21,355 nt of DNA, from positions 1 to 21,355 of the forward strand of contig JAQTPO010000017.1 in the NCBI GenBank assembly GCA_028712845.1. The letters run 5' to 3'. The notes beneath the pieces are model-generated. The model saw nothing but the letters and a program-made list of their open reading frames with translations. It did not search any database and was not told the DNA's origin. How positions within the stretch are numbered: position 1 is the first letter of the stretch; each line of letters opens with the position of its first letter. The position numbers were made by a program, and so were the translations under genes. Shown one piece after another: positions 1 to 7,742 of this stretch. This stretch comes from Dehalococcoidales bacterium (GTDB taxonomy: Bacteria > Chloroflexota > Dehalococcoidia > Dehalococcoidales > Fen-1064).

Positions 1-9
1 AACGGCATC

Positions 10-1653
10 TCACTCCTCCCCCATTTCCGGAACAACGCCGACACCGAGTCCTAATGGATTCTCGTGGTGTGTATAGTTCGGGAGAAGAATTGGAGAAATC
101 GGCCGACTTTCCAGACCGGCGCTCTTGAGTTCTTTCTCCCACTTGCGCACATGTTCCAGTGTGAGTTTACCTACTGTAGCCTTCTTGGCATATTGTCCGG
201 CTGATACACCGGCGCGCCGGCCAAAAACGAAGATATCCAGGGTCGAGTTCCCGATCAAACGATTTCTACCGTGGACACCCCCCATTACCTCACCGGCAGC
301 AAACAGACCGGGGACAGTAGTGGCGGCACTTGCGTCAATCAAAATACCACCGTTCTGATAATGCAGAGTCGGGTAAACAAAAATCGGTTCTTTAGACATA
401 TCGATGCCATAGCGCATAAACTGGCGGAACATAGCCGGTATTTCTTTTAGAATCGTACCCTTACCGCGCAGCATGTCGATCATCGGCGAATCCAGCCAGA
501 CGCCGGGTTGTCCGGTTGGCGTCACCAGACCTCTGCCGTTCCGGCACTCTTTAATGATGGCAGAAGCGACCACATCTCTGGTCTCCAGATGGTGAATGAA
601 TCTCTCACCTTCACGGTTGACCAGTTGCGCACCAAGCGTCCTCACCTTTTCAGTAACCAGTTGCCCGAGTATCTGCTGCGGATAGGCTGCACCGGTGGGA
701 TGATACTGCATTGTATCTACGTACAGCAGTTTGGCACCTGCACGGTGAGCCATTACCAGACCATCTCCGGTAGCTCCGTAGTGATTGGTAGTTGGAAATC
801 CCTGATAATGTAAACGTCCGCCGCCGCCGACAGCCATAATAACTGCTTTGGCTTTAACGTTGATAATTTCTTTAGTCTCAAGGTTCATCAGGACGGCGCC
901 TGCCGCATGTCCCTTGTCGTCCAGTATCAATTCTACCGCCGGTTCAAATTCGAGGTAATTGATTTGACGGTTACGGACTTCATCACGCAATACCCTCATT
1001 TCTTCAAGCCCGGTATAGTCACGCGCTGAGTGTAATCTGCGGCGAGAAGCGCCGCCGCCGGATAACTCATGCATTGAGCCATCCGATTCCTTATCCCACA
1101 TTACACCCAGGTCTTCCAACCATTTAATCGCACCGGGCGCATCCATTGTTAATGCTTCCACCAGTTCCGGTACGTTATAAAAGCCGCCACCACCCATAGT
1201 ATCCAGATAATGTTGAGCGGGCGAATCTTCGGCTCTATCCGCCGCTTGCGTACCGGCTTGAGCGCCTACTGTATTTGCATCCCCGAGTCTTAGTTTGGTG
1301 ACCAGTAATACATTAACACCCTGTTCCTGTGCTAAAAGTGCCGCTGATGCTCCGGCGCCGCCGCCTCCTATAACCAGAACATCCACATCGAAGGCTATTT
1401 TATTCAGGTCGATTTTATCCGGGTTGATACGGCTATGCCCTTCCAATAAATCAGCCAGCTCGTTAGGAGCCTTGCTACCCTTACTGACTCCAACCTTTAT
1501 TTCCCGCATCGATCCTGCAACATAATCAGGATGATACTGATTTAATAAAGGTGTTTTCTCTTCAAGTGTAATTCGCTTGAAAGGGACTTTTAGCCTCTCT
1601 TCCCTCTTTTCTAAAAATTTAGCTATTGTTTCTTGCATTTCTGAGGGATACAT
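10..1653 (-). CDS. Fumarate reductase/succinate dehydrogenase-type flavoprotein subunit
   Basis: Complete 547-residue FAD protein, predicted to interconvert fumarate and succinate together with the FeS subunit encoded just upstream. Visible in sequence: a dinucleotide-binding motif IGGGGAG (residues 95-101); a QYHPTG active-site segment (316-321); TRD with Arg359 at the place of the catalytic arginine; PTLHYQNGGI (428-437); and GGVHGRNRLIGNS (458-470), the substrate/FAD loop. The position that carries covalent FAD in FrdA/SdhA (SHTVAAEGG) reads ANTVGAQAG here, with Asn127 replacing His, so the FAD is probably not covalently bound. About 90 residues, charged and hydrophilic, precede the FAD motif; this is longer than in classical FrdA. 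The ATG at 1653 has AAAGGAG at 1661-1667, overlapping the stop codon of the upstream gene. It is the last operon gene in view. An FrdA/SdhA/TfrA-like role is likely; the electron donor and direction are inferred only. An L-aspartate oxidase role is less likely given the FeS partner. Confidence 0.88.
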   Translation of the reverse strand: MYPSEMQETIAKFLEKREERLKVPFKRITLEEKTPLLNQYHPDYVAGSMREIKVGVSKGSKAPNELADLLEGHSRINPDKIDLNKIAFDVDVLVIGGGGAGASAALLAQEQGVNVLLVTKLRLGDANTVGAQAGTQAADRAEDSPAQHYLDTMGGGGFYNVPELVEALTMDAPGAIKWLEDLGVMWDKESDGSMHELSGGGASRRRLHSARDYTGLEEMRVLRDEVRNRQINYLEFEPAVELILDDKGHAAGAVLMNLETKEIINVKAKAVIMAVGGGGRLHYQGFPTTNHYGATGDGLVMAHRAGAKLLYVDTMQYHPTGAAYPQQILGQLVTEKVRTLGAQLVNREGERFIHHLETRDVVASAIIKECRNGRGLVTPTGQPGVWLDSPMIDMLRGKGTILKEIPAMFRQFMRYGIDMSKEPIFVYPTLHYQNGGILIDASAATTVPGLFAAGEVMGGVHGRNRLIGNSTLDIFVFGRRAGVSAGQYAKKATVGKLTLEHVRKWEKELKSAGLESRPISPILLPNYTHHENPLGLGVGVVPEMGEE

Positions 1654-1665
1654 TTAATCACTCCT

Positions 1666-2382
1666 TTACTTTTCCGGCTCTATATCGCGGCTGGCATATT
1701 TCTTGGAAATTTCCTCTTTGGGCATCTTCTTCAATTGCTCCATCTCGGCATTGAATTTACCTGCTTTGATTTCGGCTAATCGCGCTTCAAGATGTTTACT
1801 GCGAGGAGCTACATGTTTGCCACGAAGACGCCGACATAACATCGCCACATTATATGGCATTAAACCCTGCGGACAGCGGGCAGCGCATAAACCACACATC
1901 ACGCAATCGAAAGATTTATCAGCCACCGCTGAAACATCACCCCGCAACGCATCGGACATATACCACATGACTTCCAGTTCCTGAGGACAGGCTTTGGTAC
2001 AGGTATTACACCCTAAGCATTTTACCGTCTCTGGATAAGCTTTCAATATATCTTCAGTCGTTGGCTTCATTGTATCGATGTTGTAGAGTGTCTTGTTTGC
2101 AGGGAAGAAGGGTATCTGTGTCAGATACATATCCTGCTCGGCTTCCTTCTGGCAAGCGAGTTCGAACTTTAACTGAGGACTGCCCTTTATCTGATAAACA
2201 GTAGCACAGGCGCCGCAGAAACCTGCACGGCATCCGGCGCCGCGTATTATCTGGTAGCCGGCATACTCCAGCGCTTGCATAATGGTCAGCCCCTTGGGGA
2301 TTTTATAGCGTTTCCCCATAATGTAAACGTCAATCATTTCTTGAGTTTTCTTCGGCTCTTTCACCGCTTGATTGGTTGTCAA
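1666..2382 (-). CDS. Fumarate reductase/succinate dehydrogenase-type iron-sulfur subunit
   Basis: A 238-residue FeS protein, the electron-transfer partner of the flavoprotein encoded 12 nt downstream. The N-terminal part is a [2Fe-2S] domain with Cys51, Cys56, Cys59 and Cys77. The C-terminal part has two ferredoxin motifs, CLGCNTCTKACP (Cys122/125/128/132) and CVMCGLCAARCP (Cys160/163/166/170). In classical SdhB/FrdB the last motif lacks one Cys and binds [3Fe-4S]; here all four are present, so two [4Fe-4S] clusters are expected, as in TfrB- or HdrC/GlpC-like proteins. The start is a TTG that overlaps the fumarase TGA stop in a TTGA arrangement, with GGAGG 7 nt upstream inside the last fumarase codons; the next ATG (residue 16) has no comparable SD. 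No membrane-anchor gene is adjacent in the window. Confidence 0.87.
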   Translation of the reverse strand: MTTNQAVKEPKKTQEMIDVYIMGKRYKIPKGLTIMQALEYAGYQIIRGAGCRAGFCGACATVYQIKGSPQLKFELACQKEAEQDMYLTQIPFFPANKTLYNIDTMKPTTEDILKAYPETVKCLGCNTCTKACPQELEVMWYMSDALRGDVSAVADKSFDCVMCGLCAARCPQGLMPYNVAMLCRRLRGKHVAPRSKHLEARLAEIKAGKFNAEMEQLKKMPKEEISKKYASRDIEPEK

Positions 2383-3224
2383 ATCACTGCCTCCTTATGT
2401 CTGGAACTATGACAATTCAGATTGACTGCCATCGGCATACTGGCGATATGAGATGGCATAACCTCAACATTTACCGCCAGGGCAGTTGTTCTGCCGCCAT
2501 AACCCATAGGACCAATGCCAAGTGCATTTACTTTCTCGAATAACTCTTTTTCCAAATCGGCGACTTCAGGGTCGGGGTTATGTTCACCCACTTTCCTGAG
2601 CAATGCCTTCTTTGCCAGCATCATCGTTTTTTCCGCTGTACCGCCAACCCCGACACCGACAATAACCGGCGGACAGGGATTACTGCCTGCTTCATCCACC
2701 GCTTTAAGTACATTATCTACGATACCCTGCCGTCCCGCCGCGGGTGTCAACATAACCAGACGACTCATATTCTCAGCACCACCACCTTTAGGCACGGCAA
2801 TGATTTTCAGTTTATCGCCGGGCACAATATCCGTATAGATAATTGCCGGGGTATTGTCTTTAGTATTGACTCTGGCAGAAAACGGTTGTTTCGCCATCGA
2901 TTTGCGCAGATAGCCCTTATCGTATGCCTGGCGAACCCCCTCGTTGATAGCGGCAACCATGTCGCCGCCGACGATATGCACATCCTGCCCGAGTTCTAGA
3001 AAGACCACCGCCGCACCACAGTCCTGACACAACGCTATCTGCTCTTTCGCGGCAATATCGGCATTCTTGATAATTTGCTCCAGCACCTCTTTTGCCACAG
3101 GCGATTCTTCAGCATCTCTGGCTTTTTTCAGAGCCGCTAAGACATCGTCTGTTAAATAATAATTCGCTTCGAGGAAGAGACGGGCAACGGTCTTCGTTAC
3201 CTCTTTAGCATCAATATCTTTCAC
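2379..3224 (-). CDS. Class I (Fe-S) fumarate hydratase, alpha subunit
   Basis: Predicted alpha subunit of the heterodimeric, oxygen-sensitive fumarase (or L-tartrate dehydratase family), which interconverts malate and fumarate with a [4Fe-4S] cluster. The chosen GTG start at 3224 gives 281 residues and an N-terminus (VKDIDAKEVTKTVARLFLEA) typical of the family; AAGGAG lies 7 nt upstream. The longer frame to 3248 has no SD and overlaps malic enzyme, so it is rejected. Likely cluster cysteines are in ALCQDCG (Cys66), NPCPP (Cys184) and NCHSSRH (Cys271). GIGPMGYGGRTTALAVNVE (about 236-254) is a family signature. The catalytic beta subunit is not in this window; in this operon it could follow the flavoprotein gene beyond the left edge. 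The gene lies 16 nt from the malic enzyme stop and overlaps the FeS-subunit start by 4 nt, so the genes are probably co-transcribed and translationally coupled. Confidence 0.88.
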   Translation of the reverse strand: MKDIDAKEVTKTVARLFLEANYYLTDDVLAALKKARDAEESPVAKEVLEQIIKNADIAAKEQIALCQDCGAAVVFLELGQDVHIVGGDMVAAINEGVRQAYDKGYLRKSMAKQPFSARVNTKDNTPAIIYTDIVPGDKLKIIAVPKGGGAENMSRLVMLTPAAGRQGIVDNVLKAVDEAGSNPCPPVIVGVGVGGTAEKTMMLAKKALLRKVGEHNPDPEVADLEKELFEKVNALGIGPMGYGGRTTALAVNVEVMPSHIASMPMAVNLNCHSSRHKEAVI

Positions 3225-3240
3225 AATAAGACTCCTTCTC

Positions 3241-4599
3241 TTAGACACCTTTCGGTGCAGGCGGTATCATCCCGGTCTTCATCAGCGTATCAATTGTCTG
3301 TCTGGCATCACGAATCATCTTGCCGGACCGCTTGGTAAGTTCCTCACGGGTAATGTTTTCTCTGGCGACGCCCTGCTCGATGGCTTTCATACCGACCGCA
3401 ACTGCTTCTCTCACAAAAACTTCAGAATCTGCCATCGTAGGCACGATATGCTCATCACTAAGGCCTTGTTCCTCGGCAAACTTAGCTAACTCATAGGCGG
3501 CGGCAATACACATCTCATCGGTGATTGTCTTGGCTTTGACATCGAGAGTACCGCGGAAGATAGCGGGGAAACCGATGGAGTTATTTACCTGATTCGGGAA
3601 GTCCGACCGCCCGGTAGCCACAACTCTGAGGCCGGCTTCTTTAGCATCCCATGGCCAGATTTCCGGGAGAGGATTAGCGCAGAAGAAACCGATGCCATTC
3701 TTGTTCATTTTCTTCAACCACGCCGGCTTGATGGTATCAGGGTCAGGCGTGGATAACGAAATAACAACATCACGACCTACCAAAGCCTCGGCGATACCAC
3801 CTTGTACTTTATCAGGATTGGTGCGCTTGGCTAAATCCCATTTGTAGGGGTTTTCTGCCTGCTTGGCTTCCAGGTCAGCTCTATCCCTGTGAAGGGTAGA
3901 TTTGCTATCCACGATTATCATATTGTCCGGATCGACACCGGCTGCCATCAAGAGTCTGATAATCGCGACATTAGCGGCACCCACGCCAACCATCGTGACC
4001 TTTACTTTCTTTATATCCTTACCCACCACTTTAAGGGCATTGACCATGCCTGCCAGTGTAACTGCGGCAGTTCCCTGTTGGTCATCATGCCAGACAGGAA
4101 TCCGGCATTCTTTGCGTAGGGTATCCAGGATACGAAAGCACTTCGGATTCTCGATGTCTTCCAGATTAATACCGCCGAATGAAGGCTGGATTATCTTGAC
4201 GGTTCTGATTATTTCATCAGGGTCTTTAGTATCCAGGCAAACGGCTACGGCATCGACCCCGCCCAAATACTTAAAGAGCATCGCTTTGCCTTCCATCACC
4301 GGCATAGCGGCTTCGGGGCCGATATTACCCAGTCCAAGGACTCTGGTGCCGTCAGATACTACTGCCACAGTGTTCCATTTACTGGTGTACTCGTAAGCTT
4401 TATCTCTGTCGGCTTTTATTGCCATACAGGGCGCAGCAACACCCGGGGTGTACCAAACAGCGAAATCCTTGATATCACGCACAACCGCCCGGGGTACAGT
4501 CTGCATCTTACCACGATAGTAAGCATGCATTATCATTGCGTCTTCTGCCGGTTTCTTTGCCTTAGCTAATAGTTCCTCTTTGGTTACTTTTTGTGCCAT
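3241..4599 (-). CDS. NAD(P)-dependent malic enzyme (malate dehydrogenase, decarboxylating)
   Basis: A 452-residue cytosolic enzyme predicted to interconvert malate with pyruvate plus CO2 using NAD(P). Motifs seen in order: VWYTPGVAAPC with catalytic Tyr50; EGKAMLFK with catalytic Lys105; metal ligands in LEDIENP (Glu147/Asp148) and WHDDQQGTA (Asp172/173); a Rossmann motif GVGAANVA (205-212); and GFFCANPLPEIWP in the C-terminal domain. The length suits the short prokaryotic form without a phosphotransacetylase domain. ATG at 4599 is preceded by GGGGAG at 5 nt. It is the first gene of the minus-strand operon, followed 16 nt later by fumarase alpha. Together these genes give a pyruvate-malate-fumarate-succinate route, which could run reductively as an electron sink or supply succinate. 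A palindrome about 40 nt upstream of the start may be regulatory. Confidence 0.93.
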   Translation of the reverse strand: MAQKVTKEELLAKAKKPAEDAMIMHAYYRGKMQTVPRAVVRDIKDFAVWYTPGVAAPCMAIKADRDKAYEYTSKWNTVAVVSDGTRVLGLGNIGPEAAMPVMEGKAMLFKYLGGVDAVAVCLDTKDPDEIIRTVKIIQPSFGGINLEDIENPKCFRILDTLRKECRIPVWHDDQQGTAAVTLAGMVNALKVVGKDIKKVKVTMVGVGAANVAIIRLLMAAGVDPDNMIIVDSKSTLHRDRADLEAKQAENPYKWDLAKRTNPDKVQGGIAEALVGRDVVISLSTPDPDTIKPAWLKKMNKNGIGFFCANPLPEIWPWDAKEAGLRVVATGRSDFPNQVNNSIGFPAIFRGTLDVKAKTITDEMCIAAAYELAKFAEEQGLSDEHIVPTMADSEVFVREAVAVGMKAIEQGVARENITREELTKRSGKMIRDARQTIDTLMKTGMIPPAPKGV

Positions 4600-4637
4600 C
4601 GTATCTCCCCTTACAAAATATTATTATCGATATTTTC

Positions 4638-4658
4638 ACGACTAACATTGATAGTCGT
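4638..4658. promoter_or_regulatory. Palindrome upstream of the malic enzyme operon (possible operator or 5'-UTR hairpin)
   Basis: Perfect 7-bp inverted repeat ACGACTA (4638-4644) / TAGTCGT (4652-4658) with a 7-nt spacer, 39 nt upstream of the malic enzyme ATG, in the 183-bp divergent gap between malic enzyme and the OYE gene. The size and spacing fit a dimeric repressor site, but a stem in the leader RNA is equally possible. I could not identify a convincing minus-strand promoter here. Confidence 0.4.
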
Positions 4659-4717
4659 ACCGTTAAAAGTACCTTCATCAAGACAATACATCAATTGATA
4701 CTGGTAGTCAATCATCG

Positions 4718-4747
4718 TTGACGAACAATATTCAGAGAAGTTATGAT
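4718..4747 (+). promoter_or_regulatory. Sigma-70-type promoter of the OYE-family gene
   Basis: TTGACG (4718-4723), an 18-nt spacer and TATGAT (4742-4747), 35 nt before the ATG at 4783. The leader contains AAGGGGGG (4769-4776), a purine-rich SD about 6 nt from the start. Confidence 0.55.
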
Positions 4748-4782
4748 TAGATTCACATCATTTCTAATAAGGGGGGATTGTT

Positions 4783-5910
4783 ATGAAGCTGTTCCAACCG
4801 ATAACCATCCATGGAATGAAGGTACCCAACCGCATTGTCTATCCCGCCACTCAATTGAATATGGGATTGAACAACCGGCGTGCCCGCGCTTTTTATGGCG
4901 AAAGAGCGAGAGGCGGCGCAGGGCTTATCATCACTGCCGCTACCGCAATCGATAACTTTGCCTGTGAGGAACTATGGGGCGGCGAAGAAGGGCTGGAGGC
5001 ATTTATCAACCGTGCACATGCGCTCACCGACGAGATTCATCAGATTGGAGCAAAGATTGGCGTCCAGCTCTGGCAGGGGCATCGCTTCCCCCAGGGAAAG
5101 GGGCAACAGACTGCCGGTGTGGAAGTCAATCCTGATTCCGGCGACCCGATATCTCCATCGGCAGAAGAGGGAATGCGCGCGCTTACCATTCCTGAAATTG
5201 AATCCATCATCTACCGATTTGCCAAAGCCGCCCGCAATGTCCGTAAAGCGGGCTTCGATTGTGTGGAACTGCACGGCGCACATCGTTACCTGCTATGTAA
5301 ATTTACTAATCCGGAACTGAACCACCGTACTGATAAATACGGCGGTAGTCCGGCAGGGCGAATGAAGTTTGGACTCGATACCGTAAAAGCAGTACGCACT
5401 TTTATCGGTCCCGATTTTCCACTTATATTCCGGCTCGGCGCGCTGGAACTGAATGGGGAAATACACCCGGAGAGCATCACCTATGCTCAAGAACTGGAAA
5501 AAGCAGGGGTGGATTGCATCGATGTCTCTTCCGGCGGATGGGGAAAATATCCGGTATCACCTACCAAAAGAAAACCGATGGGTACGTTCACTTACCTTTC
5601 GGAGCCAATCAAGAAAAAGGTAAATATCCCGGTCATCGCTGTCGGTAGAATTAACACGCCGGAAGTCGCCGAACAAATTCTAGCTAATAAACAGGCAGAT
5701 CTGGTTGCCATCTGCAGACAGTTGATTTGCGACCCCTTCTGGCCCAAAAAAGTCAGGGAAAACCGTTTTAACGAAGTGGTCACCTGCGAATCATGCAATG
5801 TAAACTGCTTCGCCTCTACTTTCAAACGCCGCCTGCCCAAGAACGCGCCGATGTGCAAACATAACGAACGCGTCGGTAAAGAATGGGAAATTCCGGCTAC
5901 AGAGCAATAA
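4783..5910 (+). CDS. NADH:flavin oxidoreductase, old yellow enzyme family, with [4Fe-4S] tail
   Basis: A 375-residue TIM-barrel flavoprotein of the OYE/2,4-dienoyl-CoA reductase family, predicted to reduce an enone or enoyl-type substrate with FMN. Seen: the N-terminal FMN segment FQPITIHGMKVPNRIVYPA; the active-site stretch HGAHRYL (His164, His167); NHRTDKYGGS (180-189); the barrel phosphate-binding IPVIAVGRI (282-290); and a cysteine cluster CESCNVNC...C (Cys335, 338, 342, 358) like the [4Fe-4S] site of FadH and trimethylamine dehydrogenase. Those enzymes continue into FAD and NAD(P) domains, which are absent here: the protein stops about 17 residues after the last Cys, so electrons must come from a partner or directly from a carrier. 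The family usually has HGAHGY; Arg replaces that Gly here. It has its own promoter, divergent from the malic enzyme operon. The substrate is unknown. Confidence 0.85.
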   Translation: MKLFQPITIHGMKVPNRIVYPATQLNMGLNNRRARAFYGERARGGAGLIITAATAIDNFACEELWGGEEGLEAFINRAHALTDEIHQIGAKIGVQLWQGHRFPQGKGQQTAGVEVNPDSGDPISPSAEEGMRALTIPEIESIIYRFAKAARNVRKAGFDCVELHGAHRYLLCKFTNPELNHRTDKYGGSPAGRMKFGLDTVKAVRTFIGPDFPLIFRLGALELNGEIHPESITYAQELEKAGVDCIDVSSGGWGKYPVSPTKRKPMGTFTYLSEPIKKKVNIPVIAVGRINTPEVAEQILANKQADLVAICRQLICDPFWPKKVRENRFNEVVTCESCNVNCFASTFKRRLPKNAPMCKHNERVGKEWEIPATEQ

Positions 5911-5917
5911 AAAGGTA

Positions 5918-5985
5918 GGACAGAGCCTGCCCCGTACGCTTGTCCCGTATTTATTACGGGATGATACGGGGCATCCCGCCTGTCC
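5918..5985. repeat. Triple-nested palindrome between convergent genes
   Basis: Three concentric inverted repeats: GGACAG/CTGTCC (5918-5923 and 5980-5985), TGCCCCGTA/TACGGGGCA (5928-5936 and 5965-5973, perfect 9 bp) and TCCCGTA/TACGGGA (5943-5949 and 5955-5961, 5-nt loop). It fills nearly the whole gap between the convergent OYE gene and ABC permease gene. There is no T-tract, so it is not a standard intrinsic terminator. It could be a REP/MITE-like dispersed palindrome or a structure that protects or ends both transcripts. Confidence 0.7.
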
Positions 5986-5996
5986 ATGATTCCCAA

Positions 5997-6809
5997 TTAT
6001 CTCCACCTGACCACGATGGACTCGCGCTGGAAAAGTTGTACGGCGATACGCAAGACAATTAAGTCCACAATGGAAATCCCCAATGCCAGCGCCAGCGCTG
6101 AAAGTGTGGTAAACCAGATAATTCCGGTAACTTGAATGGCAATCAGCGCCAGTACCGGTACAACTACCAGAACAACCAGATTTTGCGCACCCTTGGCGTC
6201 CTTTGCCCTTGAGGAGCCAATGACCCCCAGCAGAAAACTCAAAATAGTGATAGCGGGCGTAAACAGGAACAGGCTGATAAACCAGACCGGCGTCATGACC
6301 ATATCGAGCAAATATCCCCAGCCCATCGCCCTCACCACCAGCAGGAAAATCCCCGAACAAACCCACGTAACTACCAGAGACGGTATTGCGCCTGCCAGAG
6401 CTTTGCCAAGTAGAAGCTCCCATGTCTTCACCGGGGTCGCCAGCAGAGCCTCAAGACTTCCCGATAGTTTCTCATCGACAATGCTGAAAGTAGCCACGCT
6501 GACAGAAATCATCACCGGAATTAAAAGCATAAAAAGGCTGAATTGGCTGAGCAGGAGCACCTGAAACTGCTCGCCGCCTGATAGACCTGACACACTTGGG
6601 GTGGCTCTCTGGAGATTCGCTAAGGCATTCTGAAAAATCTGGACGTTCAGCGCTGATTCTCCGGCAAAGTTCACCGCCAACCAGACATAGAGTAGCAACT
6701 GCCCGATAATCAGTAAGGGCAAAAGAGTAACCAGCAAAGTCGTATTGATATCCGTGAACAGGAATTGCCATTCTTTGAGCAAGATATTAATGATACGCTT
6801 GCGGCTCAC
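5997..6809 (-). CDS. ABC-2 type transporter permease
   Basis: A 270-residue integral membrane protein with about six hydrophobic helices (approximately residues 17-45, 95-130, 145-172, 180-208, 218-240 and 242-262), arranged as in ABC-2 export permeases such as NatB or Nod-type transporters. The segment between helices 2 and 3 (FSIVDEKLSGSLEALLATP) is the typical cytosolic coupling region of this family. The start is GTG at 6809, one nucleotide after the stop of the ATPase gene, with GAGGGG 7 nt upstream inside the ATPase's last codons, so the two are translationally coupled. The substrate cannot be read from the sequence; drug, lipid, polysaccharide or Na+ export are all possible. Confidence 0.87.
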   Translation of the reverse strand: MSRKRIINILLKEWQFLFTDINTTLLVTLLPLLIIGQLLLYVWLAVNFAGESALNVQIFQNALANLQRATPSVSGLSGGEQFQVLLLSQFSLFMLLIPVMISVSVATFSIVDEKLSGSLEALLATPVKTWELLLGKALAGAIPSLVVTWVCSGIFLLVVRAMGWGYLLDMVMTPVWFISLFLFTPAITILSFLLGVIGSSRAKDAKGAQNLVVLVVVPVLALIAIQVTGIIWFTTLSALALALGISIVDLIVLRIAVQLFQRESIVVRWR

Positions 6810-6810
6810 G

Positions 6811-7728
6811 TTATTTCCCCTCGTGAATGAGTTTCAAATATATTTCCTCCAGCGGGTGTTCCCTCTCCGAAACTTCGAGGATTCTGCCGCCGGCGTCAAC
6901 CACTGCCTTTACTAGCTCAGGGCGATTTTTGTCAGGCTCGGCCAGTCCAAGAATGAGCTGGTTGTCTTCCTCTTTGACATCCTGTACAAAGGCAAGTTTT
7001 CTGACTGCTTCCGCAATCGTCCTGCCCGGACCGTCCAATCGCACAATCACCTCCCGCCGGAAGAAGCGATGGTGCAGGTTTTGAGTCGTGTCCAATACCA
7101 GTAATTTTGTCCGGATAACCGCAATACGATGACACAGTTGCTCGGCTTCCGTCAGGTTATGCGTAGAAAGAAAGATGGTGCGCCCTTCATTGCTGAGTCG
7201 TTTCACCATTTCTCTCACTTCCTGCGCCGCTTCCGGGTCTAACCCCGCCGTCGGTTCATCCAGAAAGAGAACTTTAGGTTCGTGGAGTAAAGCTCGCGCC
7301 AGTGCCAGACGCTGTTTCATCCCTTTTGAGAATGTGCCCACCCGGCTCTGACGGCGTTCCCACAAACCCATTGTTTTCAGGTATTTCTCCACCTGAGCGT
7401 TCACATTTATATTGGAGTAAAAACCGGCGAAGAATTCCAGATTACGCCGAGCGCTCAACTTTTCGTAGAAACCGGGAGTTTCAGTCAAGAGTCCGATAAC
7501 TTCGTGCAGACTTTCGGTTTCACCATCGGTCCGGCGTCCGTCAATTTCAGCATAGCCGGAAGTAGGAGAGATGATACCGGCCAGCATACGAATGGTGGTA
7601 GTTTTACCGGCGCCATTAGGACCGAGGAAGCCCAACACTTCACCTTCCTCAACTTTCAGGCTCAGGTCTTCCACCGCCGTAATCTCACCGAATTTCTTCG
7701 TCAGGTTATACGCTTCAATGATTGTCAT
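6811..7728 (-). CDS. ABC-2 type transporter ATP-binding protein
   Basis: A 305-residue ATPase that energises the permease encoded 1 nt downstream. Walker A is GPNGAGKTT (36-44), the signature FSKGMKQR (133-140) is the SKGM variant common in ABC-2 exporters (CcmA/NatA/DrrA type), Walker B is VLFLDE (153-158) and the H-loop His is in LSTHN (His190). The C-terminal extension of about 90 residues after the nucleotide-binding core is usual for this subfamily. The ATG at 7728 has no clear SD (AGTAAG directly before it), and the predicted promoter leaves a leader of only about 8 nt, so translation may begin on a nearly leaderless mRNA. The gene is divergent from lexA with a 107-bp shared gap. Confidence 0.92.
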   Translation of the reverse strand: MTIIEAYNLTKKFGEITAVEDLSLKVEEGEVLGFLGPNGAGKTTTIRMLAGIISPTSGYAEIDGRRTDGETESLHEVIGLLTETPGFYEKLSARRNLEFFAGFYSNINVNAQVEKYLKTMGLWERRQSRVGTFSKGMKQRLALARALLHEPKVLFLDEPTAGLDPEAAQEVREMVKRLSNEGRTIFLSTHNLTEAEQLCHRIAVIRTKLLVLDTTQNLHHRFFRREVIVRLDGPGRTIAEAVRKLAFVQDVKEEDNQLILGLAEPDKNRPELVKAVVDAGGRILEVSEREHPLEEIYLKLIHEGK

Positions 7729-7742
7729 CTTACTAATTGCTC

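Noticed and set aside
3225..3248. Upstream GTG start for fumarase alpha overlapping malic enzyme
   Set aside because: No SD before it; AAGGAG 7 nt before the GTG at 3224 and the family N-terminus both favour the shorter form.
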